DNA of 64,000 nucleotides from Heterotrichella gracilis (taxonomy: Eukaryota > Sar > Xanthophyceae > Tribonematales > Xanthonemataceae), in NCBI GenBank assembly GCA_032358255.1, contig JAULBX010014759.1, positions 30,119-94,118 on the forward strand, read 5' to 3'. Below, in pieces: positions 33,701 to 45,000 of the stretch. Every line of letters starts with the position of its first letter. Within the stretch, counting starts at the first letter, position 1. The position numbers and the translations under genes are program-made. The notes beneath the pieces were generated by a model. The model worked only from the letters and a program-made list of their open reading frames with translations. It ran no database searches and was not told where the DNA came from.

Positions 33701-36700
33701 CTCTTTCCCACCTTGGCAGAGAACCACTATGTAATAGCATTCAGTAGCCAGTCACTATCACAATGATCACACGTAAATCCCTTTAGAAAAATATTGAAGT
33801 CCATTTTGGCAATTATGCATTCTGATGATGAGGCCCACCCAAGTGCCTTTGTAATGCTTTATGGCCAATGAATTGCGCAGATTTCAATAACTTTCTTGCC
33901 GACCCCTGCACCGTACTCACCCTTGCCATCCCCACGTCCGCGATCTTTGCGCTCCCCTGCCCCGTGAGCAGCACGTTAGGCGACTTCATGTCAAAATGGA
34001 TCACCTTCCTCGAGTGCAGGAACAACATGCCCATGGCAATGTCGTGCGCTATCTTGCTGCCTCTGAAACGGGTGGAAGGGAGGCGTTGGAATGGGAGGGC
34101 AAACCCATTGCGACCATAGATGCTGTCAAAGGTGGGCAGGAATAACGCATTGAACACATTTCAGCTGAAAAAATGCTATACAATAACCTTTATGTAATGA
34201 CCAGAAATTCCGTTGTGGATATGTTTTTGGTGTGACGAAGCGTGCAAAATTGGTTATTACATTAGGACGACTTTTTAAAGTCCTTTTGGTTACATTACCA
34301 CTAGTAAGAAAATAATGAATTAACTACCCACACACCCATCAAATTATGGGGTTCAACTAGCAAGATGGTGGTCGCCGTGCGCATGCAATCACCTCTCAAC
34401 GTGCACCCACCTGTTGTTCCAGCTGACCACCCTCCTCTGTATAGCCTTGAGCAGGTCCCCACCCGCCATGCACTCGGTGACCATCATGATGCGGTGGTTC
34501 TTGTCGATGGCCATCCCCATGAACTGAACCACGTAGGGGCTCTGAATGGAGCGCAAGATGGACACCTCGTTCAGGAACGTCTCGCACCCCTCCTCGTCTT
34601 GCGCCTCCATCACTTTCACGGCAACTGGGATTCTGCCGCTGAGGGTTGCGCGATACACCTGGGCGCGGGGAGCGGGGAGGATGGGGTGAAAATGGGGACA
34701 GGAGGTTGTACCAACTGTGCATGGATGATATTGTTGATTGTCGTGGATGTGGTACACATGTACCCACCACAACAGGGAGAGCAGGAGCACAGGGAAAGTG
34801 AAAGGGGAGGGAACTTGCCTGCAGGGAGACTACGACAGGACAAGAATAGGTCCTACAATTGCTTGCCTGCGGGGGGACTAGATTGGGACTAGAATAGGTC
34901 CCTAGAACTTGCTTAAGCCTGCAGGGGGACTACAATAAATAAATAAAAATGCTTCCCTATTCTATTTCTTGCCCATCACAATGGAGCGCCGCACCTACAC
35001 CCAACATGCTGTTCATCCCCCTCTTGTTCCCCCCCACCACCTCCATAATCTGCTCCCACCCATCACTTCCATAACTCATCCACGCCACACCACGCCCATG
35101 CACTCTCCCCAATCCATATCCTCTCACCTTGCCGAATCCGCACGTCCCCAGTAATTGCTGCGAGCCATCCGCGTTCAGGCACACAGCGATGTCATCACTG
35201 TTCAACATGTGGCTGCCCCAATCTGAAGGGGACAACAGGCTGGCGAGGGAAGCACGCAACGCTTGCAGGTAGGCGCTCTTGGCATTGGGATCAAGCACGG
35301 TTTCATGCTCGCTGGCTAGCATGGAGCTGAGAGTGCGCCCCCGGGTGACGCCCTGCATGGGTGCATGCGAGCATGTGAATCGCATGTTGCAGGAATAATA
35401 AATGAGCTGCCCAGCATTGAGGCACAGGTTAACATACAACGACAGGAATTCGTCGGCAAACAAATTTCCAAAGCAGAGCCTGATGCACCATGGCCAGCAC
35501 GCTGGGATCATTCGGTGCAGACAATGCGGCAGAACTTTCCATAATGTTTAATCTAATTAAATTATCAACATTTATGATAAAATCTGCCACATGGATATGC
35601 AATGCTCTTAGAGCCCATGTGGATGCACCTTCCACCCACCTGCCCTCCAGACCCGCCCCCATCGCTCTCGGACGTCCGCAACGCCACCAGCGGGCCTAAA
35701 CCGGAGCCCTCACTTGACGACTCCACACGTGATGCAACCCCTGAAACCGCTGAAAATGCTGAAACCGCTGCTACCTCCCCCTCCCCCAACCCCCCGGACT
35801 GCCGTTGAGAGGCGGTGGCAGAGGCGTGGGTTTGGCCAGACTGGGGGGGGTTGTTGAGGTCCAGTGAGCGCTTCTCGGGATCTGGTACAGCCTTGCGACG
35901 CATGCGGCGTTTCCAATAGACCCACAGAACTGGGACGAGGATTGCTACGAGTGCAGCCACGACACCCACAACAATGAAGACGCTGTCATTGGAGGAGGAG
36001 GAGGTAGGCACGGTGGGCGGGGGTGGCGAGGGGGGGGCGGGGAGGGTGTGAACATCTGTGGGAGAGGGCAACCCTGTTGTTTGTAGTGGTGGCTACGGAC
36101 GCTCGCTTTGGGGGGTATCAAGCTTCACATGCCTATGTGCCCTCAGGCGGCTGGTCATGTACTCCTACATATCTATGTGGCGCATGCCTTGCACTGCATG
36201 TGCTACAATTTAGCCATCAAACACACCACCAACCATACACTAAGGTGTACAAAAAGGGATACTTACAATAATAACAAAAAGTTAAAGGTACATAGTACTA
36301 TACCCCTTGCATACATCCCCACGCCCCACATCTCCACCCACCTCGCACCAGCTCCCCCTGGGGGATGTACATCACCGACACCAGCGCCTCCCGCACGGCA
36401 GCAGGCAGCACCGACACGGTTATGTTGCAGAACGTCCCCTCTCCCTCCACAGCGTAGCACCCACTCTGCTCCACATTCTCTTCCAGCAGCGGCTCCACCA
36501 GGTATGTGAGGTTGGCGGCCGGGATGGAATACAGTTGCAGCGTGGTGTTGGCCATGGCTGGGTAGCAGTCAGGAGCGGTGGCGCAGGCGCATGACAACAC
36601 AATGGACTGGACCGACTGCGGGTCAACCTGCAGGAGTGGCCAAGGTGTGGGTGTGCGATGGGGTGCCGCGTGGAAGTTGGGGGGTCCTCACGCTGACAAG

Positions 36701-39700
36701 GAACACCGTGGAGCTTTGTGTTTGGGCTCGGTATTCAGTTCCCAATTTGCCGTCTTACGGTAGTTATGGGTGTGCACTTGACCAAACATGGTATTGGTGC
36801 GTGCAAACTCTCAACAGCCCAAATGCCCCACACCCACACCGACATGCACGCTTGCACCCGACTGCACCGCTGAGCACGCCACCCTCAAACAAACCCTACC
36901 GCACGCCCTCGCCTCGCCCGTACCACCCTAGCAGTTGCCCCCACATGTGCCAACACTGGTGACAAGCCTTGGGCCCCACCTGTGCACTTAGTTCCACCCC
37001 CACCGCCTGCCGCGCCTGCCCCGCCAGGAAGTTTGAGCGCCATGTGTAGCACGGGCCCGCGCCACCGCTGCCCTCGCACGCATACAGGTCGCACACAAGG
37101 GCCGGCACTGCACACAGGAATGTGTGGTGTCATGACTGTATTTTACTAGCTCAAGCAAGGAAGTGTTGCGTTGCTAAAATTTTGGAGATCTGAAAGGGAC
37201 CTGCTAATAGGCATGCATGGGGGCAACACAGTTCTACATCCCATTTTACTAGTATCATGTGCACTCCCAACCCAACCCAATATTTGGGCTTTGCACATTG
37301 AAGAAATGAAAAAGCCACATTCTTTGCATGCAAAATACTCATTGTTTACTTGGTATCACATACTACACCCATCCCTCCCATTAGTGCACGCAGTTGTTGA
37401 TGTGCGAGAGCACAACCTGGCAGGCCCTAGCATGGGTGTCAATGGTTCAAGCATGGGGATGGGTGGAGTGCCCCTGTCGCGCTTATCATGCAGCTGCAGT
37501 GCCCTAGCCTCAGGCCGTCCTAGACAATGGTTGCAAGGGTTCCCACGCCGCACTAGGTAACCCTGAGGCGTGGTTGACACGCAGCTGCAGTGTCTCCTGC
37601 GAGTAATTGGGAGAGATTCCTCTCCAGCCCGCCACTTGATAACCCTAGGGCGTGGTTGCAAGGGTTCCAAGAAAGGTCAAGCACTCACGATTGTTGCCGG
37701 CTGTCGCAGCACGACCACAAAGGCTGCGTTGTTGCCCACCAGCTCCGGCGCAGTGTCAAACCAGCAGGGCGCGTCCACGCATCGCGCCATGCTGTCTGTT
37801 CTAGTGGGCAGGTAGGTGTGCGTTTGGTAGGCGGCTGCGTCCGCAATTTGGATGAGGAGGGACGCAGACAGCGTGTTTGTGCACGCTGCGTCCAAGCTTG
37901 GAGGGCATGTGCACTGGAAGGAGAAGTGGGTCACCTTGTTTTGAAGCGGCTGAAGGGCGGGGGACACAAAACGTCGTGAATGAGATGGCGACATGGGAGG
38001 GGCGGGCATGTGGATAGGCTATGGGTGGGTGGGTGCCCTGAAACTTTCTCAAGTAAGAATACGTGGCAACATACTGTAAACCCTGGCTGATATCTAGGGT
38101 ATTCCCAAAAATCCTAAGCTGTAAACCCTCAATACCAACAAACCCTTTAACTCAAAATAGATGGTGAGCAGAATGTGCCAAGACATCACTGACGCCTCAC
38201 TACCAGCAGCGCCAGCTCAGGGCCAAGGCCGCTGTCTCACAACCTATTATTATTATTATTATTATTACACACCTATTATTATTATCATTATTATTATTAT
38301 CTCACAACCTAGGCTGCACACAAATCCACAGCATATTCAAGCTGTGCACTAACACCCACACCACCACCTCACCCCAACCGCCCATGCCAGTGATGTAACC
38401 CCCAGCCCCTCGATTTTTGTGCACGTCCCTTTGGCCCCCACTTACCGTGCCCGAGTAGACAAGCTCTGTGTATTGTTGGGGTGCAGTGTCATCCCCCGCC
38501 ACCACCCACCCTCCCAGAGACACGTTTCCTGTGCCATAGGCAGTCAGCGTACATGGCATCTCTTGGTCTGTTGGGCCACACAAAAATAGATGGTGGGTTA
38601 GTGGCTTCGCTTCATTACACTAAAAATATCAACAAAAAACGAGTGTGTGCATAAGTAAGGGGCATTTTCGGCAAGCGGAACAGCTATGTCAGGATGATTG
38701 GCCACAAATTATGTTGCTGGAATGCAAGCCACTAGTCGAGACTGATTTTGTGCTATCTACAGAGATTGTCAACCAAAAGACAAAGACTCAAAAGAAAAGA
38801 CATGCTATCCAGGTATAGTCACCTTCCACACACCACCCCTGCTAATCTGGCCAGAAACAAACTGAGTTGCTGCCACCTCCTTTGGCCCCAGCTTTGCACG
38901 CATCATTGCCCCGCACATCCACGTGACCACCAGCGCCGCCACACACCACACGCAAACCCTGCCACCACCTCCTGGCCCCACCTTTGCAGAAGCCCTGGGC
39001 TCCCGGCAGGTCTGTGGTGTCGCACAAGTCCACGTCGATGTAGCACCAAGGCTTGCCAAGGTTGGCAGTCATACAGGCCAGCAAGGTACGCGTAACAGTG
39101 TCAACAACCCCCGTGATGGCTGTGGCCTGCTGACCAGTCTGGCAGGTGCAGCCGTCCACGGTTTGGGGGGTGGGCACAGCTGCGCGGAAGGTGGGCAAGT
39201 GAGGCATGTTGGTAGTGATCGTGGCGGTGGCGGTCAACAATACACAGCATGAATGACAACTCCGTGTGACACCACACAGTGTCTATGTTAGTTGGCTGTG
39301 GCACGATGAGCGCCCATTGACACAGTCATGCTAACCTCTGGCCTTGTGTGGGGGCACCATGCGTATGTGTGCACTGCAAAATCTGCGTTTGGACATTTTC
39401 AAATTGTGCTGCAGGGGAAGCCGGGGCAGGTGTGCACAGGCCCTACCTGTGCAGTAGTCAAACGGCTGGCCTTGCCTATCCACGTTGTGGGCATGCTGGC
39501 AGGTGGTGGGGTCCACGTTGCAGAAGGGCAGGATGACGTCAGGCCACGCCACGATGCACTGCCCATCCACAGGAAAGATGATTTGGCCTGGGGCGGCGCT
39601 GCTTGGGAACGGGTCCCCAGTGCACACACAGCCATCGGGCGTCTTGGCAGGCTCGATGAGCCCTGGAAAGCCCGGGGAGGTATTATGGTAAGAACGTTGT

Positions 39701-40397
39701 TGGGTGTATAGCATGCTGTGTATATGTTCTGGATGCATCCTTGCTGCACAGCTGGACAGTGACAACGTGCATCTCATGGATGACTCTGTAAAAGGGTTGT
39801 TCAGGCTCCCTGTTGTGCACAGCCTGTGGTAAACAGTCCATCATTGGCAGGCAACAGGTTCCTCACCTTTGGAAGGAAACCCGAAGAATGGATTGTCCTG
39901 CAGCAGTGGTTGCAAATATGTTAGTTAGTAGTGGGTGTGGAAGTGGACAACAAGGTGTCCATCGTGATAAGGCAGAAACCTGGTGTTAATAACTTGAGCA
40001 TCTCCACACACAAGCATGCCCAGACAACAGTTTGCACTTTGCTCTCCACTGGAGAATTGACAGGTTGCTTGCAGCAAACAACAGGACAGGTCCAACCACA
40101 AGAAACGTGATTAGTGTAAAGCCTGCATGTGCACGAAGTTATGCACGACCTGGAGGGAATGCAATAGACCCTAAGCACTAAGCACTGCCTGATCTATCGG
40201 CCCCACTAGCCCAGGAACTTTGGTATGGCACAGTAAGGCAGGATATTTGTTGCAGCTGCCAAGGAACTTTTGCTCTGCAGGTGGGTGGGGTGCAGGTGGG
40301 TGCTGTTAAGCCTTACGTGGGTTGCCAGGGCGCCCACGGCCAAGCATGCCCACACAATAGCTGGCCACAGGGCGCCCACAGCCCACTTGCTGCCCAT
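30714..40397 (-). CDS. Receptor-like TKL protein kinase, copy A
   Basis: Seventeen exons: 40317-40397, 39867-39897, 39447-39662, 38982-39179, 38446-38567, 37685-37949, 36980-37107, 36342-36627, 35640-36055, 35128-35352, 34411-34658, 33921-34062, 33296-33404, 32942-33005, 32395-32549, 31898-32014 and 30714-31702. They give about 1,263 aa. Domain order: signal peptide (IVWACLAVGALA); secreted part to about residue 440 with repeated CxC motifs (DGCVCTG, DGCTCQT, FQCTCPP, LSCACAT) and PWCYID; one membrane span (about 469-491, FIVVGVVAALVAILVPVLW) followed by KRRMRRK; kinase (GFGKVYRA, VAVK Lys671, HFDMK Asp763, ADVGMAR Asp781, SYMAPELF, ILWEVCSGEK, DPKDRPTA); Gly/Ser-rich tail of about 360 residues. 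HRD and DFG are HFD and DVG, but the catalytic Lys and both Asp are kept, so activity is plausible. The exon 6 donor is weak: the strong GTGAGT would break frame. Ligand and pathway are unknown. Confidence 0.88.
32759..32845 (+). mobile_element. SINE-like repeat copy, AAT tail
   Basis: GTCAGGACAGGGCTGG, a GGCGCAAG core, then TTGCCGGTACGCATGTAATAATAATAAA. It is about 65% alike the copy at 33169 and has a short simple-repeat tail, as in short retroposons. It lies in an RLK-A intron. No promoter boxes were identified. Confidence 0.55.
33169..33250 (+). mobile_element. SINE-like repeat copy, GTAA tail
   Basis: TGTCAGGACAGGGCTGGTTGG, CGCAAGGCATGCAGGACTAA, then GCTGGAACGCATGTAAGTAA. Same family as 32759-32845 and 43626-43705, in the next RLK-A intron. 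The 3' end is a TAAG/TAAC tetranucleotide. Confidence 0.55.
33621..33710 (-). mobile_element. SINE-like repeat copy, TAAC tail (inverted)
   Basis: On the minus strand the element ends GCTGGAATGCATGTAACTAACTAACTAA. Upstream are GCAAGACTGACTGCTAATCTGG and a GTGGCGCCGCATGT core. This is the clearest copy of the tetranucleotide-tailed family, inside an RLK-A intron. Confidence 0.6.
34811..34934. repeat. Tandem repeat, about 49 bp unit, in RLK-A intron 10
   Basis: CTTGCCTGCAGGGAGACTAC, CTTGCCTGCGGGGGGACTAG and AAGCCTGCAGGGGGACTACA mark three starts of one unit, each followed by ACAAGAATAGGTCCTA or a variant. The third unit is truncated. Confidence 0.8.
38236..38310. repeat. TAT/ATT microsatellite flanked by direct repeats
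   Basis: Two runs of ATT/TAT trinucleotides (about 38245-38267 and 38273-38300) are bounded on each side by the identical decamer CTCACAACCT (38236 and 38301). It lies in RLK-A intron 5. Confidence 0.85.
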
Positions 40398-42003
40398 TGG
40401 CCTAAACCGGCTCACGTAGCCATGTCCCAGTAGGAAGCGCAGGGAGCATTCCAAGACTGCGCAAAAGCTGCTGACAGCACTTGCCCAGCGACACCGTGAA
40501 CTAACAGAAGCAGCTGCTGACACCAGGTTGCTGCTGCACTGATGGATTGGGTGGTTGGTGTTGCAAGACTCGTGGCAAGTGCTCAAATTTCAAGCATCCG
40601 CCAAACTGGTAACCAGGCGGTACACCGAGAACCCACGCCCCTTATTCATGCAAAGGCCATCAACAGACTAACATCAACTAGCAGGTGCAGGTACTACTAT
40701 GTGACATAGATAAAGGACCTCAACCATCACCAGTCGGCCCCATTTGTTTGGTGGGCGCCGGCTTAAAACTGGAAGCCCCACTTGTCACTGTGTATGATAG
40801 ACATCTGGGGTGCAACCAGTATCGGACAGAGTATGTTCGATGTAGAACAGGGGTGCAGGTGCAGAAGGCTTTGGAGGTGGAGGAAAGTTTCCAACCTTTG
40901 TCTGCGTTTGAACAAATTTCGTTCTGCGTTCCTGGTTCCGGCGTTCACCCCTGTCACGACACGTCATACTATGATATATTCAGGGGTTTGGCCTGGCCTG
41001 TAGGGTTTCTGCTGTGGCCTACAAGAAAGCTGTGGGCAGCCAGGCACCGATGGCAGGCAGGCCCAGCAATGCTGTGACAGCACACACAAGAAAAGAGAAA
41101 ATCTGAAAGCATCCTCAACGCCAGAACTCAGGGTGTTCTTCGGTTTCTATCTAAAACTTGGTATGGCCAAGCATTTCCTTACAATACAGCAATACCCGGG
41201 AAGTAAGCATCGTGCTACACAGCTTCAGAGTGCACGCTCAAGTTTTCCAGAACTTAATCTACATATGTTAAGTTACCCAGCTGGGCTCACTCGGAGGCTA
41301 TCTCAGTGGCTGTACTTCCAGCCTAAAAGTTTAGGATGCATGACCACCACACGGCAAAGTTGCATTCCCTTGTGTGGGGATAACAATTGCAAGAGTGGTG
41401 GTGTATTGGCACAACAGCCAACGCGCAATTAATTAATACATTGGAAGCATCCATTGCACCCAAGCTTCCTGAAAGACTCGTTGGCATCAAAGCAACCACT
41501 GAAACGACAAATTATGAAAAACATTGTTATTGAGATATAACAGAAGGATAAATATACCGGCTGTATACAATTGCAATAAATAATTGTTTTCTGAAGCAGA
41601 GAAAGAAGCTACCTCCATTCACTATAGTAGCTCAGGGTGCACTGCATTGAAGGTGCACCCTGTATATATTCAGCAGAGCAAAAACAAATTGCCAAGCAAA
41701 GCCTCCCCTAGCATTGCCCAGAATATGCACCACAGAATACACCATGCGCTCAATCTCCTCTCCCTACTCGCAACAATCATAACAGCCCCAGAATGAAATC
41801 TGGGGCATTGGTCTATAGTCCCCTTAAAATGCATTAGAGACACCCCCATTCCCGCCCCAATTTTGCTCCTGTGCTCTCCTCCGCGTCATCCCATCGTCAC
41901 CACGCGCCACATGCTAACAGGGTTATGCCACTGTCAGGTGTGGTCATTGTTTTGTCAGGATATTGCAGCGGAGCAAATGGCGGTGGGAGACCTAGGGAAC
42001 TCG
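40398..42003. other. Intergenic region between the two receptor kinases
   Basis: The 1.6 kb holds the RLK-A promoter and leader and the RLK-B 3' untranslated region. Part (41500-41900) is AT-rich. A 9 bp stem (CAGGGTGCA / TGCACCCTG, about 41634-41662) is the only structure I see. No coding exon is recognised. Confidence 0.5.
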
Positions 42004-45000
42004 TCAACACAAGTCAACGTCCGTTATTCCCCCCCGCTGGAGTTGTTTGGCATCGCCTTGCATGTCCCCACCCGGTTCGTTTGATACATGCCCAGCCATG
42101 GCCTCCTCCTCCCGCAGGCGTTCCACCACTGTCTGCAGCAACATCGATCCGCCATCTTGCCCGCTATTTGGAACCCCTGCCCCATCCATCCCGTTCCCGG
42201 CAACCACTCCCTCCTTAAAGCTTTGCACATGTGACCCCGTGGGCGACAACGACCGCAATCCACGCTCCCCGCTGAGCATGCGTCGGATGCGTCCGGTAAT
42301 GCCACCATGCCCACCGTCATCGCCCCCCGATGACGTGCGGCTGCCGGTGGAGCTGGCCCCCGACCCCTTGCGCCCCAAAGGCGTCCCCTGGCTGCTGCCC
42401 GAGACTGATCGCAACATCCACATGGACTTTGCCGCAGGTGCACTACCACTGTGGCCACCGCCGCGCATCGTGGCATGCAAGTCGGCATCAGGATTCGAGG
42501 ATGTCGTTGCGGTGGTAGCACCTAGGCCGATATGTCGCGCCGTTGTCTCAAACTTGAAGGACGTGTCAATGCTTGGGGTGGGGCCGCCATTTGCGTTGCC
42601 CTCCGATGTGCTGGTTAATGGCTTGACAGCAAAAATGCTGGTGCGCTTGGGGATGGCAGAAAAGTGGGTGGGAGTGGGCGGTGGAGCTGAGGAACCTGCA
42701 AGGCCGGGATGTGGGTAAGCTTGCAATGCATGCACCGCATATGTGGTTACTCACACATGGCATAACATACAGCTTTCAAATTAATGCGACATCGCCCACG
42801 ACATCCACCCACCCACCTGGTGCCGGCCCCTCCCCGGTTGTAGTGACGATGCTGTCGTGCGGGGGGGTGGGTTGTCGCATGATGGGAGGTTGGCCCTGTA
42901 TCTCTGATGCCGTGAGGGGTACAACTGCATGGTGGGGAGTAGGGGATGAGGGATAACGTTGAAATGCGGGGCACCCCACAAAAATGAGAAAAGAGAGCTT
43001 GACCTTGGCAAAGGTCTATCCGCTGTGGCACATTGTACAAAGGGGACAAGCATTGATGGTATTTACCCATGGTAAAGAGTGCTTTTGATTTTAAACCCGT
43101 CCGCCCTCTTCAAAACACGAAATGGCATGTGTATTTGGCACCAACACATGTGGACCAACAAGCACCGATGCACCTGTGTCATACACAAAACATGGTGATG
43201 CTTCCTCCCAGCAAGAACGCCCAACCCACCCACCTGGCCCGTCCATGCTGTTCCCCCTTGTCCTCTGCGCCTTAGGCAATTGGTCAAGTTTCTCCACCAC
43301 CTCCGCAGCGCTGGGTCGGTCCCTGGGTTCCTTGGACATGCACGCAGAGATGAGCTGGCTGATGGCTAGGGGGCAATCATCGGGCACGCTGCAAGTGCGG
43401 GGATTGGGTTGTTGGGGGAAGGGAAGGGGAGGCACGTGGGGTTGCTTTTCCATTACATAGCACAAGCCCTAACAAACGGACATGGGCCAACTGCCTTAGG
43501 GCTACTAAGCAAGCCCCGTGGTTTGGCGACACCATCACACGTTGTTCATTTACCATTGCTGAAGCATGATCAATACCTCACCCAGCATGACCTCAAGTTG
43601 CGCAATGTCAATATATTGTATAAGCAATGTCCAGACGGAACTGCTTGGCGCTTCATGTGCAAGACCGACTGCTAATCAAGCTGTATTGTTGGAACGCATG
43701 TCGCTATGTTAGGAACTGAAAACATGGGCAACCACATGCCATTGCATGTTATGCAACAAACAAGATACGCAACAAGGGTGGTGCATTGCCACAACATCTT
43801 AGTTCCCTCACCGCAACGTCCTCATTCCCCCTCTCTTTGCCCGCTCCCCGGTGCACACCTCCCACAATATGACTCTACATGCCACAAAGATTAGGTATCA
43901 AGTCTAATCCCAATTAATTGGGTCTTGTTTTGTACAGCCTGAGTCAATGGCCTCTTCATTCAATTCTGGTTGCTCGCAGAGACCGTGGGTGGCAAGGTGG
44001 GCGTTGCATATGCAGGCGCAATTCAATGAAGCAAGCACCATTTTTTTATGAAAATAACCCCGCCCTGACTATATATAATTGCATTCTCTCACCCATAGGA
44101 GTAGATGTCCACCTTGTCGTCGCACATAGTCTGGTCGAACAGCTCGGGTGCCATGTAACTGATGGTGCCAAAGCTGGCGAGCGTGCGGGTGTTGGTTGAA
44201 ACCTTACGTGCAAGGGAGGGGGGTTGCAAATCAGGTGGGTGGGAGCGAGCGTGCGATGCTTGTGTGCAACAGTGGTGAAAGCCTTATAGTGAGGACTCCC
44301 ATGCGGTTGTGATGAGATGCATTTTGTCGGGGTGTAGGCCTATATCGATGGCGGTGGATCACTCCAACAAGGCTTCGAGGGGTTGGGCACGCAGGGCAAT
44401 AACCAAAAACCTTGACAAGGGTTGTGCATTTTCCTAAGCATAGTGGACGAAAAACTCTCCCATCACCACCCCTGCACCCGTACTCACCCTGGCCATCCCC
44501 ACATCCGCGATCTTTGCACTCCCCTGCCCCGTGAGCAGCACGTTTGGCGACTTCATGTCAAAGTGGATGACCTTCCTCGAGTGCAGGAACAAGAGCCCCA
44601 TGGCCACGTCGTGCGCTATCTTGCGGCCCCTGGTGTAAGGCCAATGTGATGTGACGGCGCGGGAAAAATTAAGCCCATGAAGCGACTTAGGATTTGCTAT
44701 TATGAGCATGCGACCGCACCCAACATGTATGCGTTAAGAAAGGGCAATATACAAAACATGTTGGACACAACTGTCTGGCAAGTACCCTAGCTATATACAT
44801 TGTTGATCAATACCCTCATACATGTGTGCATGCTTGCCCCACTCCCTTGCCGCCGCCGTTCCACATGAGGCAATCATCAGCAAACAGCCATGCAACGTTT
44901 GCACCGCTGTGCTGCTCCAAAATTGGTGATCCAAATGGCAATTTAAAACCACGCAACAAAAGTGCATTAAATGGGCGACGTGTTGCACCCCACCTGTTGT

